64,000 nucleotides of DNA from Zygaena filipendulae. Its lineage: Eukaryota; Arthropoda; Insecta; Lepidoptera; Zygaenidae. The stretch's first letter is position 1. Every line of letters starts with the position of its first letter. The position numbers and the translations under genes were made by a program. Location of the stretch: positions 15,158,001 through 15,222,000 of the forward strand of contig OU015650.1 in the NCBI GenBank assembly GCA_907165275.2. Direction: 5' to 3'. A model generated the notes under the pieces. That model was not told the DNA's origin, searched no databases, and was given only the letters and a program-made list of their open reading frames with translations. Below are positions 42,778 through 54,150 of the stretch, in pieces.

Positions 42778-43430
42778 TTATGTACTTTGATTTGTAAGAC
42801 TGGGCCTTAAACACACACTCGGGTCATTTAGTTCTTGTAAGATTAACAACTTAATCTGTTGCGACATTTACATTTAGGCAACCCAATACATTTCAGATTT
42901 GACCCAGCAAGATGTGGGAATGACTTACTAAACTTATGTTGATATAGTTAATACGAGTACATTGCTGAAAGTACTTTCTTCAATGATGAAAATCAGTTTT
43001 CTATTCAATATTCTAAATGACATGGTCTTGTTTTATCCTTTCCATTCGTCCTTTTATTCTCATAGAACTAAATAAAATAATGAAATGACAAACACAATCA
43101 GCTGCAGATATATCTGCACTAGTGCACTAGTCTCCTAAAAGTCTTGAATGTTTGTACAGAATACGTTTTACAGGGATATACCATATACTTTTTAAAACTC
43201 TAGTAGTTTTTTCATTAACTGAAATACGATTTAATATTAGTGTTATATAACCTTGAACTGACAGCGTGCTACTGGGGTGTTTGTTGCGCAGCTTTTTCTC
43301 TCCAGTCTTAGGCCTTAGCACTAGCGAGCTGTTTAGGGCGGATATTTTATGGCTGCTGTCATAATGATGTAATAGTATTAACGTGAAAAAGAACCATATT
43401 TATGAGTGAACTTTGAATAAAATTAGGTAT
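42778..43430 (+). other. Intron, no recognised element
   Basis: Contains a duplicated CTGCACTAGTGCACTAGTCT near 43115. Otherwise nothing recognised. Confidence 0.45.
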
Positions 43431-43435
43431 TTAAC

Positions 43436-43673
43436 TTTGACTCTGACTCTGACTTTGACTTTGACTCTGACTCTGACTCTGACTCTGACTCTGACTCTGA
43501 CTCTGACTCTGACTCTGACTCTGACTCTGACTCTGACTCTGACTCTGACTCTGACTCTGACTCTGACTCTGACTCTGACTCTGACTCTGACTCTGACTCT
43601 GACTTTGACTTTGACTTTGACTTTGACTTTGACTTTGCTCGGACTCTGGCTTTGACTTTGGCTTTGACTTTGA
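43436..43673 (+). repeat. (TCTGAC)n / (TTTGAC)n hexanucleotide array
   Basis: About 38 hexamers run up to some 20 bases before the acceptor AG of the LDLa exon (43691-43692). The array replaces the usual polypyrimidine/branchpoint region. Repeat frames (TLTLTL, SQSQSQ, VRVRVR) are artefacts. Confidence 0.95.
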
Positions 43674-43692
43674 GCGTTGTGCGTGCGCGCAG

Positions 43693-43911
43693 TGTGCCCC
43701 ACCGGGTTCCAGTGCGACGTGCGGCGCTGCATCCCGCACGACTGGCGCTGCGACGGGCACGTGGACTGCGCGGACCGCTCGGACGAGCTCAACTGCCGCG
43801 TGTGCAAGCGCAGCGGCGACGTGCACTGCGGCAACCAGCAGTGCGTGTCGCAGGCGCACATCTGCGACGGGAAGGCCGACTGCCCCCGGTCGCAGGACGA
43901 GAGGAACTGCC
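43693..43911 (+). CDS. Corin: Corin-like gene, two LDL-receptor class A repeats
   Basis: The acceptor GCGTGCGCGCAG ends at 43692 and the donor GTGAGT begins at 43912; phase 1 in, phase 1 out. It encodes two full LDLa modules of six cysteines each: the first ends WRCDGHVDCADRSDELNC, the second ICDGKADCPRSQDERNC. Both keep the acidic calcium cage (D-G-x-x-D-C-x-D-x-S/Q-D-E). Such modules bind ligands or pro-protein substrates outside the cell. The exon is far richer in G+C than the surrounding intron. Confidence 0.95.
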
Positions 43912-43954
43912 GTGAGTCACACACAACCTGTGGGCGAAACTATAGCGAACATAA

Positions 43955-44111
43955 TCTTTATAAATATAAATGAATGTTTGTGTGTCTGTCCTCTACGCGT
44001 TTCGAAACCATTGGTCCGATTGTGATGAAACTTTGGCGGGTTTTTTTGCCTGCGTCCGCAAAGGTTCCTGATCCCAAAACTCATGCGGGTGAAACCGCGG
44101 AGCACTGTTAG
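43955..44111 (+). mobile_element. Helitron copy, short subfamily
   Basis: TCTTTATAAATATAAATGAA to ATGCGGGTGAAACCGCGGAGCACTGTTAG. It starts 44 bp past the LDLa exon. Confidence 0.6.
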
Positions 44112-44184
44112 TATATTATATAATTATAAATCTTAATTCAAAGTATTAAATCGGATTAGGATCGGAATCGGATTCGGATGAATC

Positions 44185-44280
44185 TTATTAAATTAAAGAT
44201 AAATTTATTTCGGAGATCTGGCGGGGATTCCGGGATAAAAAGTACCCAATGTGTTATTCTGATGTATAAGATGCAAGCGA
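44185..44280 (-). mobile_element. Helitron fragment
   Basis: ATTTCGGAGATCTGGCGGGGATTCCGGGATAAAAAGTACCC core only, no ends. Confidence 0.5.
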
Positions 44281-44442
44281 GCATAGAAGCGTATGTACAC
44301 GTGTTGTTTGTGTGCGGTCTTTTCAAATTCAAGTTGAGATAACACCTCACGCTACTATCACCTCCAACATAATACCAAGTTAGCGAGGGGGCGGCAAGTG
44401 TCACATTTTTTCGTGGTAATAGTTGGAATACTTCGGTTGTAG

Positions 44443-44584
44443 TAAGGCTGAGCGTGGCGAACGGTGACATGGGCAGCGGGCAGCTGCAGGTGTACCGAGC
44501 GGCCAACCAGTCCTGGTTCCCAGCCTGCCTGCCCTCGCTCGACGACGCCACCGCCACCAAGCTCTGCTCCATGCTGGGATACTC
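44443..44584 (+). CDS. Corin: Corin-like gene, SRCR domain part 1
   Basis: The acceptor CGGTTGTAG ends at 44442 and the donor GTGAGT begins at 44585; phase 1 in, phase 2 out. With the carried C it reads LRLSVANGDMGSGQLQVYRA then NQSWFPACLPSLDDATATKLCSMLGYS. The opening L-R-L-x-x-G-x-x-x-x-G-x-L-x-V-Y and W-x-x-A-C patterns are those of a scavenger receptor cysteine-rich domain, which precedes the protease in corin. N-Q-S is a possible glycosylation site. Confidence 0.87.
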
Positions 44585-44774
44585 GTGAGTTCACAGCATC
44601 TTACCTGGTACTACATATACAATACATTCATTATCATCACCATATCAACCAAAGATAGACCTCTCCCAAGTATCGCCAACCGGTCCTACGCTTCCCGCAC
44701 CCAATGGCGTACCGCGAGTCGGTAGCCTACCCACGCTGCGTCCTTAGCTTCGAGGTCGTCACTAGAGAACTTCC

Positions 44775-44900
44775 TAATCTGTGTCCTTTTTTGTACTATT
44801 GACAACGTACATGCAAATTTTCATGATGATCGGTCGAGCCGTTAAGGCGTGAAAGCGTGAGATAAAAAATAACTCACATTCTCATTTATAATAGTAATTA
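44775..44900 (-). mobile_element. Helitron fragment
   Basis: TTTTTTGTACTATTGACAAC, ATGATGATCGGTCGAGCCGT and TTTATAATAGTAATTAAGGA match the 5' half; the 3' end is missing. Confidence 0.5.
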
Positions 44901-45007
44901 AGGAATAAGGATGTATACGTCAGTGTTCAACTCTGTAACGGTAGAAATTAATTTTATAAAGCGCTAATTTCGGGTCCTGAAATAGGACCTACGGTATTTA
45001 TCATCTA

Positions 45008-45323
45008 TCTACATATACTATAGTAAAAGAGTAGAATCCGCGATTCTGTACATTGAATATTTTTACCTAAAATTGAGAGGAGTGATAAAAGAAGAGTCAC
45101 CAAGCACAAAAAAAAAAAGTTTCTTATAATTTTTTTCTGTCTGTCTGTCTGTCTGTTCGCGATAATCTCCGAATCTACTGAACAGATTGTCATGCGGTTT
45201 TCACAGGTAGATTAAGCTTAGCCTGGAGCTACATATAGGCTTTGTTTCATTGAAATCGGATGTCGGGAAAAAAAGTTGTTGTATAAAAACCTATCGCGCG
45301 GGTGAAACCGCAGGGCACAGCTG
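45008..45323 (+). mobile_element. Helitron subfamily 3 copy
   Basis: Strongly similar to 39115-39432, including (GTCT)n near 45138-45155. Ends CGCGGGTGAAACCGCAGGGCACAGCTGT, a mutated CTAG. Confidence 0.75.
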
Positions 45324-45626
45324 TTCTTGGAAATATAAATTAAGTTCATATTTTAAAATATGTTCGGACATTGACTGACACTAAAACGAAACAAGATTGG
45401 GTAAGTAGCTCGGAGTACTCGGCTTTTATTCTGACAGCCGCTCGCTGTACGTAATAATAACGGTTCTTGACGTTTTCAACGAAGGCCCAAGTGGGATCTT
45501 TCATTTCCGTGAGAACAGGAAATTAAATTTCACTACTAGTCTGCATTTAGACACAAAAAAAAATGACAGTAATGCTATTTCGCTAGGCATTGTGGAGACA
45601 TTCGCAGTTACACAAAAATGACGCTA

Positions 45627-45745
45627 ACGGCCGCGCTCAAGAGTCGTTTTAATGATTACTTAATTTTGAGTAAAGATTTTTAAAACAAAATTGCCGCAAT
45701 CAGAGAAATTGACATTTGACTAATCAAGTTATAATACCTAAGTGG
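45627..45745 (+). repeat. Partial palindromic element
   Basis: The left arm only (CGGCCGCGCTCAAGAGTCGT, AAACAAAATTGCCGCAATCA) of the palindrome seen at 88-323. Confidence 0.6.
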
Positions 45746-45836
45746 TATTCCGTCGGGAGAGGCTGACACTTCCCATAAATTCCATGTGTTTTGAAGTTCT
45801 TCTTATATACAATCGGGAAAATATCGAATATTTCGA

Positions 45837-46200
45837 CGCAATGTTTGCTTGGTTTCTACGACACAAGCTAAAGCAGTTATTATAGGTACTACTTACAACT
45901 TGACTTCCAGTTTAGGAATCTAAATCAGATACAATTTAGCATCAGTGAGTCAGAGAGAGAGAGCGAGTGATCACACTACACTAAATTGTACCCTAAATCG
46001 ACTACTCTAGGGTACATTTTAATGTAGTGTGATCACTCGCTCTCTCTCTCACTCGCTGATCCTAAATTGAAACCAACTTAGAAACTTCGATTACACCTTC
46101 CGATTTCCTAGATTGAAGTTTAATAAGCGATTTATAGCTTATTTATAGCTTAGTATGGGATCGTGTAGATTTGTGTGTTATGAAGTGGATAATTATTTTA
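45837..46200 (+). mobile_element. SINE 3' half split by a hairpin element
   Basis: ATGTTTGCTTGGTTTCTACG ACACAAGCT at 45841-45870 and TTATAGCTTAGTATGGGATC ... GTGTGTTATGAAGTGGATAA at 46132-46192 are consecutive parts of the SINE body. They are separated by about 265 bp holding an inverted repeat: arms about 45936-45981 and 46024-46067 with GAGCGAGTGATCACACTAC. Confidence 0.65.
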
Positions 46201-46224
46201 TTAATGTTATTTTTTGTCACACAG

Positions 46225-46454
46225 TTCAGCGAACACCAGTGCGACCCTGCTGCTCGGGAGCGCGCGGCGCACGGCGGGCTCGGTGTTCGGCGCCACCGTC
46301 AGCGGCAACATGAGCGGCGCGAGCGGCGGCGTGGGCGTGCACGGGGCGGCCAAGTCGTACCGCGCCTTCATGCGCACCCAGGGCGGCTTGATGCGCGAGC
46401 TGAAGCAGTGCCGGCACGAGGCGCACAAGGTCCATCTCGTGTGCAACAATTACG
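46225..46454 (+). CDS. Corin: Corin-like gene, SRCR domain part 2
   Basis: The acceptor TTTTTTGTCACACAG ends at 46224 and the donor GTGAGT begins at 46455; phase 2 in, phase 1 out. The peptide SSANTSATLLLGSARRTAGS ... GGLMRELKQCRHEAHKVHLVCNNYG ends with the C-x7-H-L-V-C-x-x-Y/x-G close of an SRCR domain. A Gly/Ser/Ala-rich insert (about 40 residues) is unusual for the domain. The next exon should carry the rest and the trypsin-like protease; none is seen before the window ends, so the coding region is partial. Confidence 0.85.
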
Positions 46455-46514
46455 GTGAGTACCTTACTGTCTAGGCTCTAGGCCACAGAGAAAATTCGGG
46501 ATTCGGAAAAGACG

Positions 46515-46720
46515 ACCGGATTGGTGGAGTAGGTCACCTCGCCTACCCGCTAATCAAGAGGTTACAGGTTCGATTCCCGGTAGGGGTGGACTTTGTGTGA
46601 TGAACGCAGGGTGCCACTGTCCAGTCTTTATGTGTTTATATATCACAAGCTTATACCTAGTTGCTTAGTGTGCGATCAAGTAAATCCGTATGTTGTGAAG
46701 TTGGTTATTAATATTAATAA
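46515..46720 (+). mobile_element. tRNA-derived SINE, diverged copy
   Basis: ACCGGATTGGTGGAGTAGG head, CCCGCTAATCAAGAGG and GGTTCGATTCCCGG B box, and GTGTGCGATCAAGTAAATCC tail. It begins about 60 bp after the last exon. Confidence 0.7.
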
Positions 46721-48884
46721 TTTATACGAGGTTAGACCAAATGCTGTAATTTTTACAAAACTTCCTTCGCTGGCGTCCCAGGTAAATTTTTCACAATATT
46801 ACCAAAACTGTAACTAATTAAAAATATAAACATACGACGTTTAGTGTACTTCATTAAGTTTATGAATGTTTTTGTGCGTGATGAATTGGTTTGTGTAAGA
46901 AAATCAACCGGCGATACTGGTTTGGTTTTCATTTGATATGTTCTATGGTCTAAACTTGTAGTGTACAACAATTCTAAATATTGATTCATCTTGTATTACC
47001 CACCGGGAATCGAACTCGAAACCACATGATTCCGGAGCGGCGTAGTGACCATTCTCGCCAATTCTTCAATCCGTTCATTATTAGGTGAATACTGAAAAGG
47101 TTTGGAAAATCCAGCATAAGGGAAACAAAGCAATAATAAATCATTCGAAATTGCTATTTCAATAATAACCATCCTTTGGTACCTATTCCATTAAGACGCG
47201 CATAGAACCTGATTGCAAAACAATTATCGAAATTGTAGGTACCTACCTATATAGGTATAATCCTGTCATATTATGAAAATTTTAACAAGCGGCAATTAAT
47301 TGAAAGCGTTTGCTTCTCTCGCAATCCGGACAAACAATTTGAATCAAAGGTTTACCGACACAAACCTGCGTGTTGCCTGTGTGTTGCGTACCATTTTACA
47401 GTCAACTGCTGTGTATCTACGTACCCAGGTATATACAAGCAGCACGAACGGCACATCGCACCGTGAAATGAGATGGGCATGAGAGCAAACACGCGTGACA
47501 ATCATAGTACCTATACTGTTGAGCCGGTTTCTATTACGCTGATTGGCAGCTATGAGACCATTTAGCACTCTAATTGGGCTTGGAATCTGATAATCATAAT
47601 ACTGTTGAGCAGGTTTCCATTAGGTACTTTAATTGGCAGCCAAGAGATCGTTTTATACTCTAATTGCGCTTGGAATCTTCCTAATATCAATAATTAATTT
47701 GCACATACCTATATAAATGCGCGCGTAAATGCACATGTAAACATAACCCAGCAGGGCAATTATTCATGTAACTTTTGTTGCATTCATGTTTCAGTTGCAA
47801 TCAGAAAAATAGCGATTTTGTGATTAATTAATCATGTTTAGACAGCTTCGACTTTTGAAGTATGTTTACATTGGTTGATTGCTAGACATTAAAGGCGTCA
47901 AAACGTGGATATTGTAGCCGCAAAACCGCCATGTTTTAATTGTAACCGAAAAATGATAGAAATAAAAGTTACATAATAGCCCTCCTGGTTCTCAACGCAG
48001 AGGCGTGGGCGGACTCTACAGACTTGTTACCTCTAACCTCTTTCAGCTTCATTCATATATTTCAGATGTTACAATAATAATAAAGTTTAATAAAGCTTTC
48101 GTTGATATAACCTCGGGAACTCTTAGTTTCGGGATGCAAAGTAATTAGTATCTTTTGTGTCCATAATATAATTGTATTTAAATCTGTGTTCTTTTCATTC
48201 AAAAACTTTTAGCCGTTTAGCTATATATGATTGAGTAACAAACGTCCAAACTTAATAAAACATTCAAACCTACTTTAATCTATTATATTTTAACAAAAAA
48301 ATTAAAACTGACTTCTAAAAACACAAAAATAAAAAGTTAAAAATAACAAAATACCGATTTAATCCAAAAGACAAAAATACACGTAATATCATTATTGGTT
48401 TGTGCTACCACTGATCGTTTGAATTCGGTGACAAGCCCGCTGGTGTCTGCCCACTTAGGTTGTTCTGCTCACGACGAGCTCGTGGCGGGAGTCGACTGAG
48501 CCCATCTACCAACTCCAGATTTGGCTTGTGCCTCCTTCTTGGAAGTCGGTTAAATAGCGGAAACTGACTGACTGATCAACCATCGCACAATTGAAACCGC
48601 TGGGTCTAGAATAATGGAATTTTGCAAAAGTATTCTAGTATGAACTACAAAATTACCACCGATGAAACCGCAGGGAACTGCTAGTTTATCATGGGTATGT
48701 ACAAGATAAAGTCAATAAAAGTATTCATAGGATTGTGAAAGAGGTCTTAATAGCAATAATAATAATAATTAGTATTTAAGATCTCCCGTTTAATGTTACG
48801 ATTTTCTCATTAGTTCTACGTCTGATTAAATTATGAAATTATATAAAACAGCATATTACCATCTATCTATATTAATAATAATAA
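46721..48884 (+). other. Intron or downstream DNA with minor repeats
   Basis: A reversed tRNA-like B box (CACCGGGAATCGAACTCGAA) near 47001. An imperfect tandem of about 87 bp at 47515-47680 (CTGTTGAGC(C/A)GGTTTC...GGCTTGGAATCT). Helitron pieces at about 48205-48290 and 48570-48686 (ending GGAACTGCTAG). No exon fitting the phase-1 donor at 46455 was found. Confidence 0.5.
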
Positions 48885-49135
48885 TCCACATCACAACACA
48901 CAGATCTACTTGATCCCACAGTAAGCTATTATTAGCTTGTGTCGTGGAAACCAAGCAAACGTGCTATATACTACATAGAATTACTTATATATTATATTAT
49001 AGATATATAAACACACCCAGACTGGAAAGTGGAACCTTGTGTTCATCACACAAAGTGCACCCCCACCGGGAATCGAACCCGGAACCTCTTGATTAACAGG
49101 CAGGCATGGTGAACTACTACGCCAATCGGGTTGTC
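48885..49135 (-). mobile_element. tRNA-derived SINE, minus-strand copy
   Basis: Inverse of the 11082 family: AATAATCCACATCACAACAC ... CCACCGGGAATCGAACCCGG AACCTC ... CGCCAATCGGG. Confidence 0.8.
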
Positions 49136-49537
49136 AACTATCTGGAAGTTATTTCTCATTAAAAAGATTAATCAATCGGGAAATTAGCGCTGCGTATATA
49201 CACAAAAGATACGCAAGTAAAGTCGATGCGAGCATGGATTCAGGGAAATTGTTTTAGGCGCCAACATTAGAATACCCATAGTGCGTCAAAGTGGATTGTT
49301 TATTTCACAGCTGTATCAGATTTTAACTTTTAAATAAACACGAGATTTTACTCAAAGATCATACTCGTATTTATGTAGAAACTTTGTGTTTTATACAATG
49401 TGCGATTTTGTGTACCTACGATTTTCAGTTGAAATTTATAATATCACGCCTTTTCATTCATAGAAGAGAAGTTTTATTGCATTTTTCTAGTTGTCTCAAA
49501 ATGCCACAGGTTTATTCAGGTGTAGATTTGCACAATT

Positions 49538-49802
49538 TTGGCGCAATGGTCACCATGCCTGCCCGCTAATCAAGAGGTTCCGGGTTCGATTCCCGGTGGG
49601 GGTGGACTTTGTGTGATGAACACAGGGTTCCATTTTCCAGTCTGGGTGTGTATATATATAATATATCTATAGTATAATATATATGTAATAATGTGTGTAG
49701 TATATACCACGTTTGCTTGGTTTCCACGACACAAGCTTATAGCTTAGTGTGGGATCAAGTAGATCTGTGTGTTGTGAAGTGGATTATTATTATTATTATT
49801 TA
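49538..49802 (+). mobile_element. tRNA-derived SINE, near-identical to copy 1
   Basis: GGCGCAATGGTCACCATGCC head, the same body and (ATT)n tail as 11082-11345 with only a few differences seen by eye, so recently active. Confidence 0.85.
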
Positions 49803-50468
49803 TCAGAAGTTCAACTCAATGCTCTGCAAGGTATTGTAGTGTACCTACTGTGTCAAAATAATCTTTATCGGCTTATAGGATCAGGCAGTCGGAAAGCATT
49901 ATCCAAATACTCTTACGTACTTACTTATATACCGACTTCCTTTGGCTTCTACATACGAGATTAGCCGGCAACAGAAATATTATATTACCTAATTGTAAGA
50001 CATTGGATCATAAGTAGCTGAAGGTATAACAAAACCGAAGCCTGTATTTTAGACATTATTCGGTTGACTATATCACTACCTACCTAGGTACCTACTATGA
50101 GTGCCTGTGGACGATTCTTTGATCGTACCGGTACGACTGAAGACGAACAAGACTTTCGAAATTAAAAAAAAAAATTCTTAGTGAAAAAGATAAAAAAACC
50201 TTACTTTTCAAATATTTTTCGTCACGGACGTCTGCCGGTCGTCTACTTTGGTTTCTTTACTCGCACGACTAAATAGTTCAGGATGACAGTACTAAATTCC
50301 ACTAGTTATAGTTATAAATAAGAGACGAATATTACTGGGGTATGACTTAAGCGGTCACTAAAGCAAGCTTACCCTAAATGTCTTTGGTTTTCTATCTGTT
50401 CTCTTCTTTATCTTTGGTCATAGGTATTCATTTTATTTAAATAAAGACGATAAAACAATATTTTTGGA
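49803..50468 (+). other. Non-coding, no recognised element
   Basis: Short frames only; nothing supported. Confidence 0.4.
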
Positions 50469-50744
50469 CATTATAAATGCGAAAGTGAGTTTGTTTGTTA
50501 GTTACGCTTTCACGCATTAACGGCTCAACCGATCATCATGAAATTTTTCATATGTACACGTTTTCAGGGGTATGGGGACATAGAGTACTTTTAATCCTAG
50601 AATTCTCACAGGAAATCAGAAATTAACGAGGGTAAAACTACATTGAATTTGCATTCTACACTACAGAAGTAGAAGTAGAAGTAGGTAGTACTTTTATCTT
50701 GGAATACCCGCGGGATCTCCGAAATTAACGCGGGAAACAGCTAG
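50469..50744 (+). mobile_element. Helitron with internal insertion
   Basis: TTATAAATGCGAAAGTGAGT start; a first module near 50575-50640 is followed by (AGAAGT)n and a second GTACTTTTATCTTGGAATAC module ending ACGCGGGAAACAGCTAG. Confidence 0.65.
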
Positions 50745-51212
50745 TATTTCTATAAATATTATACACGTGCTACCTTTTAATCTTACACCCTTAGTAGAAT
50801 AAAACCACATTTACAATATAAGAAGGGATTATGGCTAACAAAGCAAACAAAACCAAGTTAACATTTACTTTGTAGATAAAAAAAGCGGATCCCAACAAAA
50901 GAAATACAATATTTTCAAAACAATATGATGAAAATTTTACACAATAAATAAAATCAAGGCAGAAAAACAAACTGAAGTACCTACAACAACAAGGTATCGC
51001 CGCAACGCAAATACTTTACGCCTAAGGTGTGTTTAATTCCTTAAGATCGAGAGAATTTATCGCTCGAGCCTCCATTTAAGAATGCCATTTTTGAAGGTAT
51101 AAATTTAAAAAGCTCTCACATTACAGTCTACAGACCTTGCTTAAGGGCTCGCGGCGTCTGTCGTTTTTAATTTATTCGAGAGCCTTTTTTATGATTCTTA
51201 AAGGGTAGTTAA
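50745..51212 (+). other. Non-coding, no recognised element
   Basis: Nothing recognised. Confidence 0.4.
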
Positions 51213-51420
51213 TACTACTTAATATTAAAAACGCGAAAATTTGTAAGAATGTACGGATGGACGGATGGATGGATGTTTGTTACTCTTTCACGCAAAAACT
51301 ACTGAATGGATTTGAATGAAACTTTACAATAACATAGCACACATCAGATTAACACATAGGGTACTTTTTATACCGGGATTCCCGCGGGAACTCTGAAATT
51401 AACGCGGGTGAAACAACTAG
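51213..51420 (+). mobile_element. Helitron copy
   Basis: TACTACTTAATATTAAAAAC start, (ATGG)n near 51252-51270, end AACGCGGGTGAAACAACTAG. Confidence 0.65.
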
Positions 51421-52248
51421 AGTGATGTTATCTGAGAACTTGTTTGAACTTTCGCATTGGAGAGTTTTAGTTTCGGAAAAAAATTGTAGATTTTTATTTG
51501 CATACAAGGACAACGCTTATACTATGTGAGTGGACTTTTTTCCAGCACCCTGGAGGATCCAGATTTTCTTGTTTTGTTTACAAAATTTCAGTCAGTTCAA
51601 TATCTGAATAAAAATTTTATTGCACCTAGTTGTCATTGTTAATTTTGAAACATCTTTGGAAGTATTCTAGGCACTTTTCTGGTTCTATATTTGTCTTCAA
51701 GGTTTTGCGTCGATCCATTGCCTGATTTCGACTGAAAATCTAAACTTTTGCATAAACTTCGCTGATAGGGTATTATGAATATTTGTCCAAGAACTAAAGT
51801 AGTTTAGTTCTGTTTTAACGTTAGAAACGTAGGTGAAAAACGTTTGCGAGCGAGAATTTTGGGATGAAATTACCCTATGAAAAGGATTTATGTAGGTACC
51901 CCTAACAAGGTTTTTGGAATATTTCATCATGATTAGGTACTATTTTAGTTAAGATTTTAGGTTTTGTTTAAGTCACACTATGGAACTTGATTGTATTTCG
52001 CTATCTACTTTATAAAGAAACTTTTCCAGTTTAGAGGTAGGTCACCTATTTTCTAATGGAATTTAAAAGATAGCGCGGAGTGGAAAATGTCGTCGTAAAA
52101 ATGTATTGCGAAAGTGCACAGCGAGCGTTTCAGAGTGTTCGTTCAAACAACAAACGCCTACCGACCGTCTGCCGCCCGCCGCCCGCCGCCCGCCGTACAG
52201 TCAGGTGCAGGGTTAACTTATATAAGTACCTTTTTATGAGACTTTTAA
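51421..52248 (+). other. Non-coding with a GC-rich triplet patch
   Basis: (CCGCCCG)n near 52172-52196. No exon supported. Confidence 0.4.
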
Positions 52249-52772
52249 TAACTTAATCGGCGGGTACGTGTTATAGGACGTAAAGTAATGATATATACGT
52301 AAAAGCAAATAAAATAAACTTTTTTTAAAGTCGCTAATAACAATTTGAATACTTACCGACTTATATCTTAAGCTAATCTTCTAAGTCCACTAACGGCCGC
52401 ACTCAGAGTCGACTTTAATGATTACTTAGTTAAATATAGATTTTTAAAATTTCCGCAATCAGAGACTTTCAGTAAATTAATGTTAATTGGCATTTAATGA
52501 AATGTAACTTGATTAATTAAATGCCAATTAACATTACTTTATTAAACTTGTCTGATTGCGGCAGTTTCGTTTTAAAAATCTATACTTAACTAAGTAACCA
52601 TTAAAGTCGACTCTGAGTGCGGCGGTAAATAACTTAACCGGCGGGTACGTGTTATAGGACGTAAAGTAATGATATATACGTAAATGCAAATAAAATAAAC
52701 TTTTTTTAAAGTCGCTAATAATAATTAGAATACTTACCGACTTATTTCTTAAGCTAATCTTCTAAGTCCACT
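52249..52772. repeat. Palindromic element between about 142-bp direct repeats
   Basis: A palindrome at about 52392-52626 (CGGCCGCACTCAGAGTCGAC ... GTCGACTCTGAGTGCGGCGG). The segment 52249-52391 (AATAACTTAATCGGCGGGTA ... CTAAGTCCACTA) is repeated with a few substitutions at about 52629-52772. Confidence 0.8.
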
Positions 52773-52917
52773 ATAAGTCCAGTACATTAACTGGCAATTA
52801 AAACATAAATATTACTGGAAACATTCGTGTTTAATTTAGACCTATAAATGCCACATTTTATTTTATTCATCACACACACGATATCGCTGCCTATTAGATA
52901 GCGACAGTATTCACTTA

Positions 52918-53111
52918 CTAGCTGTTTCCCGCGGTTTCGCCCGCGTTAATTACGGAGTCTTCGCAGGGATTCCGGGACAAAAAGTGTCCTATGTCCTTCT
53001 CTGTATCCCTGAAAATGTGTATGCAAAATTTCATCATGATCGGTTGAGCCATTAAGGCGTGAACGCGTAACAGACAGACAGAGTTACTTTCGCATTTATA
53101 ATATTAGCAGG
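52918..53111 (-). mobile_element. Full-length Helitron
   Basis: CTAGCTGTTTCCCGCGGTTT at the 3' end, GCATTTATAATATTAGCAGG at the 5' end, CAGACAGACAGA inside. Confidence 0.75.
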
Positions 53112-53395
53112 AATTAGTAGGGATGTGTACGAACTAGTAGAAGTCTACAAACAACGTACTTGTAGATTTACCTAACATAGAAAACTCCTGTACTCACAAA
53201 TTTATTGTGACCTCGAAACCCTCTCTACAACATTTTGTTAACCTCCAAAACTCACCTTCTAACTTGAAATAACCTCGAAATTGTGTCTCAAAATCCTGTT
53301 CACAATTTTGTGATAACCTCCGCTAATTTATGGATTAACTCGGGATAGCTCAACTAAAAATGAAGTTGCCGAGGCCCTGGGGTGCGATGTCTCTA

Positions 53396-53631
53396 ACCGC
53401 CGCACTCAGAGTCGACTTTAATGATAACTTAGTTAAGTGTAGATTTTTAAAACAAAACTGCCGCAATCAGACACGTTCAGTAAATTAATGTTAATTGGCA
53501 TTTAACTAATTAAGTTACATCTCATTCAATGCCAATTAACATTAAATTACTGAACGTCTCTGATTGAGGCAGTTTTGTTTTAAAAATATATACTTAACTA
53601 AGTAATCATTAAAGTCGACTCTAAGTGCGGC
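53396..53631. repeat. Palindromic element, third copy
   Basis: CCGCCGCACTCAGAGTCGAC ... GTCGACTCTAAGTGCGGCCG. Here the flanks are TCTCTAA and TAAACTT, so a TAA target duplication is possible; there is no long direct repeat. Confidence 0.8.
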
Positions 53632-54150
53632 CGTAAACTTCAGTTTCCACTAGGCAACACAGACATGGCAGCGTCTGACTGTACAATGTACATATGGTCT
53701 CGGTTGCAGATATGTGTGTTTCTTTCTTCAATCTACTTGCTTTGTACTCGTACAAAGTAGGTACATGATCTCTGAGTTGCTCCGTACGTCTGCTTTTACT
53801 TAGTTGTTTGAAACTTTTATAATGTTTGCAAGCTGTAGCTTTTATATGCTTGATTAAAAACGGTCGCTACTCTGATGAATGTTTATTTACGGTTACTGGC
53901 TCTAATAGGTATATTGCTGAATGCTGATTCCAGTACAAAATGAAATAAAAAACAAAATATCAAAAAACCATTTAAATAGGTACAATACGTATCTACTTAT
54001 TTTATATATACATTTTATATGATAACATCAGTTTACAAGAATCTTGAAATCACCTTCAAAATGAAATGTAAAAATATTTAAATGTGAAACTGTATTCATT
54101 TCTTTAACTTCTTAAACACATGACGCGACAGATAATATAATATGTAGTTA

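Noticed and set aside
43400..43924. Long frames with VRVRVR, SQSQSQ or TLTLTL repeats
   Set aside because: Artefacts of the TCTGAC array; the minus frames also run antisense through the real LDLa exon.
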